From CBDFKJ01 sp965248805 (lineage in GTDB: Bacteria > Pseudomonadota > Alphaproteobacteria > UBA6615): a stretch of DNA of 64,000 nt. The DNA is taken from contig CBDFKJ010000009.1 of NCBI GenBank assembly GCA_965248805.1, forward strand, positions 434,001-498,000, given 5' to 3'. The position numbers were made by a program, and so were the translations under genes. Shown in pieces: positions 26,771 through 35,924 of the stretch. Numbering within the stretch: the stretch's first letter is position 1; the number at the start of each line of letters is the position of its first letter. Below the pieces are notes generated by a model. It was not told where the DNA came from. It searched no databases and worked only from the letters and a program-made list of their open reading frames with translations.

Positions 26771-27769
26771 TCATACCGAAAGGCCGATCCTCTCTCGGAT
26801 GAGTTCCGCCAAATGTCTGAAATCGCGAGCCGCGCTGTTTACAGCCGCCGCGTGGCTCCCGATGGCACCGTCCGCATTGGTCAAGGCGAAGATAGGCTTG
26901 CGGGCCTCCTGTGCCATTGGGACCAAGCTACGGTAGTGCTTGACAGTGGCGAGGCAGTGTTCGTCATTTTCCGGCTTGTCGGCAGAAACTCCTTGTCCCG
27001 GATTCATCAAGTATTTGGCATAGGCAGCCGGCATCCGATTGACCCATTTATCGTATGCTTGGACCGGCCGTCCGAGGCGCACGCTATGCTGTTGGACGAT
27101 ATACCCTACCGGCTTCATGGCTCCGTTGGGCAACGGGAACTCAGGGGGAGACCAGTTGCCGCGGCGTTTCGACCATTCGTTTGTCCACCTCCTCAGCGTA
27201 GGTCCCAAATTTCTTAGGCCCTGGAGCGAAAACAGATCGGCACCAAGGGGCGCGACAACGTGGTCAGTAGCGATCAAGGCGGAACGATTTAGGGCTCCTA
27301 GATTGGGACCCACATCCACGAGAACAACCGTTGCCTCAATCGCGTCGGCGCCCATCTGCATGATCTGCCAAAACGCGGTGAGGATGCGAAAAGGTCGGTA
27401 AAGATTGGTTTCACCGAGAGCATTCGGCCATTCGCTGGACAGGCTGTCTTCGAAACTTGACAGCGCCAGATCTCCGGGAACGAGGCCGAGACGCTCGGAA
27501 ACCAGATGAACCTTGGGCTCCTCCAGGTCACCAACTGCCGTCAGCGGTGCTACGCATTGATAGATGGTTCGGTTTTCGGCGTCCCCGTTCCACAACGACT
27601 CCAGGTCGTCCTCATCGAGAAAAGAAGCGGTCAGATTTGCTTGGGGATCGAGGTCGCAAGCTAGGACCCGCTCACCGATCTCGGAGAGCATCCAAGCCAA
27701 GTGATAGACCAGAGAAGTTTTGCCCACCCCCCCTTTGTTGTTGAAGAAGGTCAGGACCGGAACGGTCAT
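26771..27769 (-). CDS. ParA/Soj-family ATPase
   Basis: The 332-residue protein has the deviant Walker A 'FFNNKGGVGKTSLVYHLAW', 'ACDLDPQANLTASFL' and 'TVVLVDVGPNLGALNRSAL', which are Walker A' and B regions of ParA. No ParB partner or parS is seen. Its start overlaps the end of the AlbA_2/GHKL gene by four bases (ATGA, 27766-27769), so it is the third gene of an operon; ParA-type ATPases in such settings may serve a defence or signalling complex rather than plasmid partition. The frame looks intact. The 300 bp between the tRNA fragment and this gene hold nothing recognisable. Confidence 0.85.
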   Translation of the reverse strand: MTVPVLTFFNNKGGVGKTSLVYHLAWMLSEIGERVLACDLDPQANLTASFLDEDDLESLWNGDAENRTIYQCVAPLTAVGDLEEPKVHLVSERLGLVPGDLALSSFEDSLSSEWPNALGETNLYRPFRILTAFWQIMQMGADAIEATVVLVDVGPNLGALNRSALIATDHVVAPLGADLFSLQGLRNLGPTLRRWTNEWSKRRGNWSPPEFPLPNGAMKPVGYIVQQHSVRLGRPVQAYDKWVNRMPAAYAKYLMNPGQGVSADKPENDEHCLATVKHYRSLVPMAQEARKPIFALTNADGAIGSHAAAVNSAARDFRHLAELIRERIGLSV

Positions 27770-28853
27770 CTCGGAGCCTCCTCCAGTCGCGGAGTGGCTC
27801 TGACCGTGGCTAGCAGCTGTGTCGGCTCGATGGTAAATTTGATGTCCGGATGTCCCGCCTCTCCCAATAGGCGGCGAGCGGTGGGTATCCCAACACCGAA
27901 CCTCTGAACATATCCAAGCACTTTTATCGCTTCGGCCAAGTTCGGATTGCGGTAGTCTGTCACGCCGGGCTGTGCAAAGTTCTCCTTAGTAACAGCGCCA
28001 AACGGCCCGCCCGGATTTTGGATTTCGATCCTGTCATCGAACCAGGTGATCCGCACCGGAGCGTTCGTGGTCTCGTAGTCGCGATGCATTACGGCATTTC
28101 GAACTAGCTGTTGCAGGGCCGCAAGAGGGTAGTTCTCGGTCCGGCGCTCGATATCCGCGTTCACGAAGTCGACACGGCGGAGGTTGTGCGACCGCAGCTT
28201 GTCGTTGAGGCGCGACAGCACATCGGAAATGGTACCGTCAATCTCCATTTCGTCCACGATTGGGTCCGACAATTCGTGCCCTGCGATGCGCAGAAACTGA
28301 ACGTACGCTCCTGGAACGAAATCTCGCGGGCTCACTCCGAGTACCAGCAGTCCTAGAACCGTTGCCTGCCCCTCATCGACCGAGGCAATCATCTTGGCTG
28401 CCGCTAGGCGTTCGCCCAGACTTCGTTCGTTCGCTTCCAGGAACTCCCGATCCACCGCATTCGGCAAATATTCCTCCTCGAATTGGCGTCGATTGAGCTC
28501 CGCCGCACTCGTGCCCGGCACTGGAAGTATATCGAACGGACGATCTCCGTACCGTCGGCGCTCATTCAGGATCCGCTCCTCTTGAGCTGTGGCGATGCTC
28601 CTACGCGGACCGTTGCGCACGTGGATCGAACCTTTGTATCGAACCGGTGGCGAGTCGGATGGCAAGACGGTCACGACGGCAATTTCGTTTCCTCGATACA
28701 ATCGTTTCTCGGACAAGAGCGTCGGCGGAGGCACGATGTTTCCGTCGCTTCGCATATCAGTCAACGCGAGGAGCATCTCGTCGGTGACGTCGATACCGGC
28801 GGGTGTCCCGTCGTCCTTCAACCCGACGACAGCAATGCCGGGGCGGCCCGTAC

Positions 28854-30297
28854 CAGCCCGTTGACGAAGTCCGGCGTGTCTGATTCTGTCTGAACATAGA
28901 GATTTAGACGGGCGTCGTGCGATGGCATTGAGACGACAGAGCGAGGTTCAGGGTGACCTCGTGGTGACATGGGCGGAGATGCCGCGTTCGCCTGGACACG
29001 CGTTTTTCGACCGGCTGCATGAGTTGCTGACCGAGTCTGGCTTTGACGGCTTCGTGGAGGCGACGTGCAAGCCATATTACGCACCTCGGATGGGGGCTCC
29101 TTCGCTGCCGCCGGGGCGTTATTTCCGGATGCACATGATCGGCTATTTCGAGGGCATCGGCAGCGAGCGCGGCATCGCTTGGCGCTGTTCGGATTCGCTG
29201 TCGCTTCGCGCGTTTCTGCGGTTGGCGAACCGGGACAAGGTTCCTGGTTGTCGAAGACGCGCGGCCGGCTGCCGCACGAGGTCCATGAAAAGGTTTTCGA
29301 CTGGGTTCTGGCTCTCGTCGCCGCGCGCGGTCTGGTGAAGGGCGAGCGGATCGGCGTCGACGGCTCGACGATGGAAGCCAACGCCGCCCTGCGAGCCATC
29401 GTGCGGCGCGATAGCGGCGAGACCTATCGCGAGATGCTGACGCAAATGGCGAAGGAGAGTGGCGTCGAAACGCCGACGATCGACGACCTCGTCCGGCTCG
29501 ATCGCCGGCGGAAGGGCAAGAAGCTTTCGAACAAGGATTGGACGAGCCCGACCGATCCTGATGCGAAGATCGCGCGGATGAAGGACGGCACCACGCATCT
29601 GGCCTGCAAGCCCGAGCACGCGGTCGATCTCGACACCGGCGTCATCGTTGCGGCGCCGATCTATCCAGCCGATGAAGGCGACACGACGACTTTGCCTGGG
29701 ACGCTGGAGGCGGCCGCGCGCAACCTCGCCGAGGTCGGCCTGGCTCCAACACGGGCAGAGCCCTGCAGTCTCGTTGGCGACAAGGGCTATCATTCACGCG
29801 AGGGGCTGAAAGACCTCGACGGCGGCGTCTGGAAAACGCGGATCTCCGAGCCGGAGCCCGCCAACGGCTATCTGCGCTGGCATGGCGACCAGGCGGCACG
29901 TCAGGCTGTCTACGCCAACCGGGCGCGATTGAAGTCCGGCGTCGCGCGGAACGCCATGCGCAGGCGCGGTGAGATGGTCGAGCGCAGCTTCGCCCATGTC
30001 CTCGACCGTGGCGGCATGCGCCGCGCGTTGCTGCGGGCGCGCGAGAACGTCCACAAACGCTACCTGATCCATGTCGCCGGGTTCAATCTCGGCATTCTGA
30101 TGCGCGCGCTGTTCGGATCAGGCACGCCGAGGGAGGCTGCGAGTGCAAAGAGCACCCTTTTGTTCGTTATTCAGTTCGATGCTGCCCTGGCGATCGCCAT
30201 CGTGGCGAACATCGAAGGCAAACCAGCCATGCTCGTTATCATCATCATCGTCGCCCCCAAAACCGATTGATCAAAGCGCGACTTCATCACCGGGCTG
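28854..30297 (+). mobile_element. DUF772-type IS with GTAC target duplication
   Basis: Ends are CAGCCCGTTGACGAAGTC (left) and, reversed from the right, CAGCCCGGTGATGAAGTC. GTAC, a palindrome, flanks the element at 28850-28853 and 30298-30301. Length 1444 bp. Its transposase gene is frameshifted, so the copy is probably dead. Confidence 0.85.
28922..30270 (+). pseudogene. DDE transposase (DUF772, IS4/IS5/IS1182 superfamily), frameshifted
   Basis: The first frame gives 'APSLPPGRYFRMHMIGYFEG' and 'SLSLRAFLRLANRD'; near 29245 the frame changes to 'SWLSKTRGRLPHEVHEKVF', 'GERIGVDGSTMEANAALR', 'CSLVGDKGYHSREGLKDLD' and 'RGEMVERSFAHVLDRGGMRR', which contain D, D and E. The change point lacks several bases that family members have between 'KV' and 'SWLSK' (a non-multiple-of-three deletion). 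Confidence 0.75.
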
Positions 30298-30451
30298 GTA
30301 CAGGGAAGATCATTGGCAAACGCACAAATCGCTTCTCGAATCCGATCGCGCGCTCTGCCTCCCAAGGTCTCTTTGAACTCAACCCGAGCGCTTTCCGCAG
30401 CTTTGATGAGGCGCTCCAGTTCTTCGTCGTCGAAACTCAGGGCCTTAGCAT

Positions 30452-30843
30452 TCATGGTCTTGTTTCGACACTTTCCCCAATCGCAATCACCGAGATCGCA
30501 CGCGAAACTTCAGCGAAGCCGGGCTCGGGTCCGAAAATCCGCACCGGGTTGGGTACGTAGAGCGGCTGGTGGACGAAACCGCCGTCAACAAGTACCACGG
30601 CTAGGACGAAGGAGTCTTCCGCACTCAACGCCGCTAGCACCTCGTTCCGGGTCACCGTGACGGCGTGCGCGTCCGCGCGCCCCCCTTGACCTCAATGAAG
30701 CGCAGGTTGCCGGACTCTGGATCGCGGCTCTCGATGTCGTAACCGCGAAATTTCCGCCGAGGCATCGAGAGGCTCGTGCTCCAGGACACGCTCGCTTGCC
30801 ATGACCGCATCCATGGCCTTGGCCTCGATCTCGGCGCGGCTAT
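30452..30843 (-). pseudogene. C-terminal DUF3883 domain of a lost larger protein
   Basis: Across three frames one can read 'EIEAKAMDAVMASERVLEH', 'GYDIESRDPESGNLRFIEVK' and 'VTRNEVLAALSAEDSFVLAV', then 'FGPEPGFAEVSRAIS'. This is DUF3883, a nuclease-like module at the C-terminus of many SNF2 helicases and defence ATPases. Frameshifts occur near 30755 (ATTT) and at a G6 run near 30685. The upstream part is replaced by IS3 sequence at about 30843. The stop overlaps the AlbA_2 start (ATGA). Confidence 0.65.
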
Positions 30844-31131
30844 CGTTGACCAGATAGCCGGAGTCGCGCAGCAGGGCGACAATCCGCCGATAGCCGTAGC
30901 CGCCATAGCGGCGGGCCAGCTCGATCATATCCGCGACCAGGCGATCTTCGTCGTCACGGCCGTGCGAGATACGGCGTTGGGCCGAGCGGTGCGGCCCTCG
31001 CACCCGACAGGCGCGGCGCTCCGAGACCCCGAGCCGGCCACGGACATGGTCGATGCGCTGGTAACGACGCGAGGGGCTCGCAAGTTTCCCGGGCCGCCTC
31101 CTTGAGAATCTGCTTGTCCAGCGTCACCTTC
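30844..31131 (-). pseudogene. IS3-family fragment: end of OrfA and start of OrfB
   Basis: 'KVTLDKQILKEAA' is the conserved end of an IS407-like OrfA; the downstream frame 'RGPHRSAQRRISHGRDDEDR', 'LVADMIELARRYGGYGYRRI' is the OrfB N-terminus. Both ends are broken: into an integrase fragment at 31131 and into the DUF3883 remnant at 30843. Confidence 0.68.
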
Positions 31132-31320
31132 TGAGCGACCTGGGCGAGGTGATCGTCGGAGACGTGGGCGTAGGCAGCCGTCGTTCGATGGCGGCGGCGT
31201 CCGAGCAGCTTCCCGACTCATGACCGCTTGGCTTGCGAAGGTATGGCGCAGGTCGTGAAGCCGCAGGGGGCCGAGGCCGGCGGCCTCGCAAACGATACGC
31301 CTAGATTCACGCAAACCCGC
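31132..31320 (-). pseudogene. C-terminal fragment of a tyrosine recombinase
   Basis: 'GPLRLHDLRHTFASQAVMS' carries the HxxR box; after a slip near 31215 the frame reads 'KLLGRRRHRTTAAYAHVSDD' with the catalytic Tyr. The rest is missing. This is a different integrase from the one at 31482 and points to an older element at this site. Confidence 0.65.
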
Positions 31321-31322
31321 GT

Positions 31323-31340
31323 CCGGTGATCGATCACCGG
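31323..31340. repeat. 18-bp perfect palindrome upstream of the integrase promoter
   Basis: CCGGTGATC followed directly by GATCACCGG. It lies 11 bases upstream of the -35 box and at the border between old debris and prophage B. It may be an operator for the integrase or part of the attachment region. Confidence 0.5.
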
Positions 31341-31351
31341 AGACCGCCTGA

Positions 31352-31380
31352 TTGACACCCTACCCTGGCGCCGCTATATT
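31352..31380 (+). promoter_or_regulatory. Strong sigma-70-like promoter for the integrase
   Basis: TTGACA at 31352-31357 and TATATT at 31375-31380 with an exact 17-base spacer, about 100 bases before the integrase start. This is the best promoter match I found in the window. The long leader (31387-31481) holds no obvious hairpin. Confidence 0.6.
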
Positions 31381-31481
31381 CCATTAACCTGTTGATATAA
31401 AGTCGTTATTGAGCGTCACTCTTGGCCTTGCCGAGCCGTTCGCGGCCATCCACCGACGAACGCGGATGAGGACGAGGAGCG

Positions 31482-32675
31482 ATGCGAGAGAAACTGACCG
31501 ACCGGGCCGTGCGCGAGGCCGCGCCGCCGCCGCGGCGGCTGTGCCGCTACATCTGGGATGACCAGATCATCGGATTCGGGTTGTGCCTGACCCGGGCCCG
31601 GGCCCGATCTTTCGTGGTGCGCTACCGGGTCGACGGACGGGAACGCAAGCTGACGATCGGCGGCTATCCCGACTGGTCTGTGAGCGCGGCTCGGGAAGAG
31701 GCCAAGCGGGTCAAGCGGGCCGCCGATCTCGGCGGCGACCCGTTGGGGCTACGCGATGAAAGGCGCTGAGCACCGACAATGGCCGCTCTGGTTGCCCGCT
31801 ATCTGAAGGAGCATGCCAGCCGCAAGGTCGATCATGCCTATCGCGACCAGCAGAGTCTGATGCGGCGTTTCGTGCTGCCGCTACTGGGCAAGCTGCGGAT
31901 CGACGAGGTCAAACACGCCGACATCGACAGGCTGCACCGATACATCTCCGAGAAGACGCCGATCCAGGCCAACCGGGTGGCTCAGGTGCTGAGGAAGATG
32001 TTCAACCTCGCCATCCGCTGGGGATACCGCGCCGACAACCCGGTCACCGGACTGGTGTTCAACCCCGAGCCACCGCGCCACCGTTATCTCACCGAAGACG
32101 AGATCAGGCGGTTGACGGCGGTGCTGGCGGATCACCCGAACCGGCGCTGCGCCAACGTGATCCGCATGCTGCTGCTAACCGGTGCGCGCAAGGGCGAGGT
32201 GATGAAGGCGACCTGGGAGCAGTTCGACCTGGAGGGCGGGGTGTGGACCAAGCCGTCGTCGCACACCAAGCAGCGCCGCGAGCACCGAGTGCCGCTGTCG
32301 GCGGCGGTCGTTGCCCTGTTGCGGGATATTCGGGAGGGCCAGCCACGTTTCTGCAGGTTCGTCTTCCCCGGCGATCCACCGGATCATGCCTTGACGAAGA
32401 TCTCCACCTTCTGGGAGGGGGTGCGCAGGAAGGCCAGTATTCCGGACGTCCGGATGCACGACCTGCGCCACACCTACGCCTCGATCCTGGTGAGTTCCGG
32501 GCTCTCCTTGCCGATCATCGGCGCCCTGCTCGGCCACACCCAGCCCCAGACCACGGCGCGCTACAGCCATCTGTTCGATCATCCGCTGCGCGAGGCGACC
32601 GAGCGGGTCAGCGCGGTGGTGGTCGATTTCCCGGTCGCCGCCGAGCATCGCGACCGCGAGCATGCATCGAGCTGA
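31482..32675 (+). pseudogene. int: DUF4102/P4-type tyrosine integrase with an in-frame TGA
   Basis: Residues 1-95 are the arm-binding domain ('MREKLTDRAVREAAPP', 'FVVRYRVDGRERKLTIGGYP'). A TGA at 31767-31769 interrupts; the same frame goes on 'APTMAALVARYLKEHASR' and the catalytic domain with Arg in 'LTGARKGEVM', 'MHDLRHTYAS', 'LLGHTQPQTT' and Tyr in 'ARYSHLFDHP'. An ATG at 31779 could make a separate C-terminal protein lacking arm binding. Either a nonsense mutation, readthrough or a sequence error. Confidence 0.85.
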
Positions 32676-32789
32676 GCGAGCGGTGCGGTATCGCCAGGTG
32701 TGATGATGGCGGCAGCGCCCGCCGGGGCCTGGACAAGTGACGTTCGGACCAATCTTGCCGAGCCTGTCGGCATACGGCACTCTTGATCC

Positions 32790-33251
32790 ATGTCGCGTGT
32801 CCGCAAAGGGCCACCGACGCCCCATCCTCATGACCCGGAACCCGCCGCTCCCATACCTGGACGGACAGTGCGGGCGGCGCGCTCCGGTGGCGATACATCA
32901 AGGCGGCTTGCCCTGCCCTCCGATTTGCCCGCCTCTCTCCGATATCTCGACGATGCCCAGCTCGACACTCTGCTGCACGCGGTCAAGGCGGAAGCACGGC
33001 GGCGTGGGCGCTTGATCGGGGATGACGATACGAAGGCCGCCCAGACCGCGAAGGCGTCGCGGATCGAGCCGGCGCTACCACGCAAGCCAAGGGCGCATAG
33101 CCACGTGTCCAAGATAACTCCCAACCAAGCCAACATCATCCGGGCCGCGTTCGAGGCCGGCGTCAAGCCGTCGGCCATCGCCCGGCAGTTTCGGATCTCC
33201 CGCACGCAGGTCGATCGCATCGTGGGCTCGTCGAGGAAGGGTCGGTCCTGA
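32790..33251 (+). CDS. HTH DNA-binding phage protein (resolvase-type helix-turn-helix)
   Basis: The 153-residue protein has a disordered Pro/Arg-rich start and a C-terminal HTH: 'ITPNQANIIRAAFEAGVKPS', 'AIARQFRISRTQVDRIVG', like the Hin recombinase DNA-binding domain. It follows the integrase and may regulate or direct excision. Confidence 0.6.
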   Translation: MSRVRKGPPTPHPHDPEPAAPIPGRTVRAARSGGDTSRRLALPSDLPASLRYLDDAQLDTLLHAVKAEARRRGRLIGDDDTKAAQTAKASRIEPALPRKPRAHSHVSKITPNQANIIRAAFEAGVKPSAIARQFRISRTQVDRIVGSSRKGRS

Positions 33252-33277
33252 ACGGTCCATTTGTTCGCGCAACGTTG

Positions 33278-33928
33278 TCACGCCCCGAGACCGCTCTTCC
33301 ACAGGCGGGAGACCTTCTTTCTTACAGTGCTCTCGTCGGGCGCGCCGTTCGAGATGCCGTCGAGCCGGTCCATCAGATTGCGCACCAGCGCGGCCTGGGT
33401 CTCGGGCCAGCCGTTGTCGTGAATGTAAGTGCAGACGGCGATCCAGAAGCCGTCCCAGTCATGGCGTGGTAAGCGGCCGGGACCCGCGCCCCGCGAGTTG
33501 GCCGGTCTTGGCCCAACCACGCCGTTCAGCCCATGTGCCGCCTCGAAGCGCTCGCGTTCCTCGCGCGCGATCACCAGGTCGGCGAGGCCGATCTCGAGGC
33601 CGCCGGCGGGCTCGTCGATCTCGATGAACGCGCCGGCCTCGTCCGCACGCAGGCGCTGAATGACCGTGCTTTCGCCCGTGAACGCCGGCCAGGCGTCAAA
33701 ACCGAAGACCCGATGGACGCCCGAAAGTCTGAGGCGGCCGTCACAGACACGGACCCTCTCTCCGTCTTCCCCTTCGACATAGCGCCCGATCTCGGCATCG
33801 ATCCCGTTCACCACCGTGGACAGAGAAAGCATCTCCTCAATTGCGTAACAGCCGAGATCGTGCACGCCGACACCCCAGCGCCGGGCGATCTCGGGAAGCG
33901 TGAACAGGGTTCGGCGCGGCAGCGGCAT
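33278..33928 (-). CDS. Conserved phage protein with a MerR-like N-terminus
   Basis: A 216-residue protein, last gene of the leftward lysogeny operon. The start 'LPRRTLFTLPEIARRWGVGV' looks like a MerR-type helix; the C-terminus 'ESTVRKKVSRLWKSGL' resembles phage proteins that accompany XRE regulators. Role unknown. Confidence 0.6.
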   Translation of the reverse strand: MPLPRRTLFTLPEIARRWGVGVHDLGCYAIEEMLSLSTVVNGIDAEIGRYVEGEDGERVRVCDGRLRLSGVHRVFGFDAWPAFTGESTVIQRLRADEAGAFIEIDEPAGGLEIGLADLVIAREERERFEAAHGLNGVVGPRPANSRGAGPGRLPRHDWDGFWIAVCTYIHDNGWPETQAALVRNLMDRLDGISNGAPDESTVRKKVSRLWKSGLGA

Positions 33929-33938
33929 GATCGCGGTC

Positions 33939-34223
33939 TCACTCGTCCCGGTTTACCGCCCGGAAGCGCCGGTAGGCGCGGACCACCCGCTTGACATCGC
34001 GCCGCATATCGGGCGGGAAGCGCGCCGCTTCGACGAACAGCTCGTCGAGGCGCACGCCGAGAACGGCGGCCGTCTTCTCGATCAGACCGTCACTCGGCGG
34101 CTTCTCCAACTCCCGCTCGATGCGCGACCAATAGGCCGGCGAGCAGCCGATCCGCCCGGCGAAGTCGTTGAGCCCGATGCCGTGCTCCAGCCGCTTCGTT
34201 CGAACGTAGTTGCCAAACGCCAT
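33939..34223 (-). CDS. XRE-family repressor
   Basis: A 94-residue Cro/C1-type HTH ('YVRTKRLEHGIGLNDFAGRI', 'GCSPAYWSRIERELEKPPSD'). The ATG overlaps the stop of the ImmA/IrrE gene (TAATG), so they are translated together. By position it is the lysogenic regulator that keeps rightward early genes off. Confidence 0.8.
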   Translation of the reverse strand: MAFGNYVRTKRLEHGIGLNDFAGRIGCSPAYWSRIERELEKPPSDGLIEKTAAVLGVRLDELFVEAARFPPDMRRDVKRVVRAYRRFRAVNRDE

Positions 34224-35023
34224 TATCGCCTCCCCTGTTCGTAGCCGTGGAGCAGCCGGTGCTTGACGAGGCGGCGCCAGATGAACGCCTCCGAGAGACC
34301 GAACTCGTCCGCCAGTGCATCAGCCACCGGCTGCAGGTCGGCGCCGTCGAGATCGCGGGCATCGACCACCGGATAGCCCGGCTTTCCCCGGTGCGGCCGG
34401 AACGCGACGGGCAGGCCCGCTTGTCCGGCCAGACGCAGCAGGTGGCGATGCAGCGGATCGGGCGGCGCCAGGAAGGCGCCCATGAACTCGTTCGCCCGCC
34501 ATTCCCGCCAGTCCATCGGTCCACCGGCGCTCCGGCTGTCGCGCAGGTGCTCCGGCCCCGGCGAGACGATGCGGAACGCCCGACGCACCACCGGCCCGTC
34601 GCCCAGGTTCAGACGCAGTTGCCGCTCTTCCAGAACCGCCGCCGGCATGTCGAACACCGCATGGCCCAGCTCATGGCCCGTTGTGCTGCGCAGCAGATCC
34701 GGACGCTCGCCCAGGATCCCCCGGTTGAGGCTGATCATCACCTGGTCGGGCTCGTCGGAGTCGTGCTCGCACACGCCCATCACAACCCGGCCGTCCTCAT
34801 CATGCACGGTCCCGGCGATATCCCAGATCACGTCGAAGACGACGCCGTTGACCCCGAGCCGGCGGGTGCGATCGATCGCCGCTTGCGGATCCAGCTGCCG
34901 CCAAGCCGGGGCGAAGGCAGCCTGACGGCGCACCTCGGCGGCGATGCGCCAGATCGCTTCCGTCTTCATCGGCCGCGGCTCGCGCGACCGATAGTGCGGA
35001 TAGCTCACCCGGATCGTGGTCAT
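34223..35023 (-). CDS. ImmA/IrrE-type metallopeptidase
   Basis: ATG 35023 has a perfect GGAGG five bases ahead. The 266-residue protein shows 'RSTTGHELGHAVFDMP' with HExxH-type zinc ligands and 'WREWRANEFMGAFLAP' with the downstream Glu. In ICEBs1 and many prophages such peptidases cut the partner XRE repressor to trigger induction; the XRE gene follows directly here. Confidence 0.82.
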   Translation of the reverse strand: MTTIRVSYPHYRSREPRPMKTEAIWRIAAEVRRQAAFAPAWRQLDPQAAIDRTRRLGVNGVVFDVIWDIAGTVHDEDGRVVMGVCEHDSDEPDQVMISLNRGILGERPDLLRSTTGHELGHAVFDMPAAVLEERQLRLNLGDGPVVRRAFRIVSPGPEHLRDSRSAGGPMDWREWRANEFMGAFLAPPDPLHRHLLRLAGQAGLPVAFRPHRGKPGYPVVDARDLDGADLQPVADALADEFGLSEAFIWRRLVKHRLLHGYEQGRR

Positions 35024-35114
35024 GAGGTCCTCCCTGGTTGTTATCCATTTAGTTAATATGTATGTTCTTATTATGTTCCACGCCCCATCGCCGAGTCGAG
35101 TCCTTTTTGGGGGT

Positions 35115-35233
35115 GGCGGAAAGGGTCCCGTTTGTTTCCGCCTATTGCGCCTAGGATCTGTGGATAACTCCACCTAACTCATTGGTATTCAGTAATTAAA
35201 GATAGGCGAAATTGGTTTCGGCCGGTTTCCGCC
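35115..35233. promoter_or_regulatory. Putative repressor operators between divergent operons
   Basis: The octamer TTTCCGCC occurs at 35135-35142 and 35226-35233, and inverted (GGCGGAAA) at 35115-35122; the first two face each other as an inverted repeat. The 280-bp region between the leftward ImmA/XRE operon and rightward early genes is AT-richer (35040-35080 especially). This is the expected place for lambda-like operators. Confidence 0.45.
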
Positions 35234-35304
35234 TCCCCCCTGACGAGTTCGATGTGCTGCAATTCGCGTGGATGGCCGCGAACCGGCAGGACAGGAGCAA
35301 TGAC

Positions 35305-35559
35305 ATGGGCAGGATACGGGAACCGGAGGCGCCGATTGAGGACACCCGGCTCGAGGGCTACCTGAGGCCGCCTCAGTTGGCCGGGCGGCTCGGGGTCTCG
35401 CTGCGCACATTGAACCGCTGGCATGCCGAGCGCACCGGGCCTCCCCGCATCACCAAGGGACGGCTCGTGCTCTATCGCCTGGAGGCGCTGCATCGGTGGC
35501 TCGAAGCGAATGAGGGCCATGCCCGCGCCTCAACCCGGCACAGGGAGAGCGGACGATGA
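35305..35559 (+). CDS. Excisionase/Cox-like HTH protein
   Basis: ATG 35305 has AGGAG seven bases ahead and removes an implausible N-terminal extension. The 84 residues carry a HTH_17 ('YLRPPQLAGRLGVSLRTLNR', 'GRLVLYRLEALHRWLEAN'). First gene of the rightward early operon. Confidence 0.68.
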   Translation: MGRIREPEAPIEDTRLEGYLRPPQLAGRLGVSLRTLNRWHAERTGPPRITKGRLVLYRLEALHRWLEANEGHARASTRHRESGR

Positions 35560-35924
35560 TCGGCACCGTCCCTCACTCACCCGCCACCGTGGCAGAGGCG
35601 AGCCCGCGGCCCGGACTCGCACTCTGCGAGAGCGCATTCCGGAACTGGCTCAAGTCCGCCCGTCCCAGCAGCTCGATCGAATACCACCGCGGCCATCTCT
35701 GCGTCGACCGCCAGCAAAGGCTTAACGCACCGGATAGCGAGGCGCGCGCCGCGCTGCACGAGGTCGCCACGAGAGCGCTGCGGGCCGCCGAACAGGGCCT
35801 CGTCCATCTCGTCCAGCGCCGCCACGGCCGCGAGGACTTCAGCTACTTCGCGATCAAAGCCCGGGCCCCCGCGAAGCGCCGCCGCGCCGCATTCCCCCCG
35901 CTCAAACTTTCGGAGAAACGCTGA
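35556..35924 (+). CDS. Early phage protein of unknown function
   Basis: A 122-residue protein ('LCESAFRNWLKSARPSSSIE', 'RAAEQGLVHLVQRRHGREDF'). ATGA overlap with the gene before and a one-base overlap with the next. No family recognised with certainty. Confidence 0.6.
   Translation: MIGTVPHSPATVAEASPRPGLALCESAFRNWLKSARPSSSIEYHRGHLCVDRQQRLNAPDSEARAALHEVATRALRAAEQGLVHLVQRRHGREDFSYFAIKARAPAKRRRAAFPPLKLSEKR

Larger units (their letters stand above)
27766..30455 (-). pseudogene. AlbA_2 (Schlafen-like)/GHKL ATPase protein, interrupted by an IS
   Basis: N-terminus at 30455-30302: 'LERLIKAAESARVEFKETLG' and 'IREAICAFANDLP', the AlbA_2 domain. An IS (28854-30297) with GTAC repeats splits it; excision gives 'FANDLPCTGRPGIAVVGL' in frame and leads into 'GSIHVRNGPRRSIATAQEE'. 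The C-terminal part has GHKL boxes: 'LQQLVRNAVMHRDYE', 'RIEIQNPGGPFG' and 'GYVQRFGVGIPTARRLL'. Restored length is about 413 residues. ATG 30455 overlaps the stop of the DUF3883 frame; its own stop overlaps parA. Proteins of this architecture bind nucleic acid and ATP and recur in defence islands; function here is unknown. Confidence 0.8.

Noticed and set aside
26519..27217. Plus-strand frame opposite ParA
   Set aside because: Shadow of the ParA gene, whose Walker motifs are complete on the minus strand; its first 250 bases cover unassigned sequence without support.
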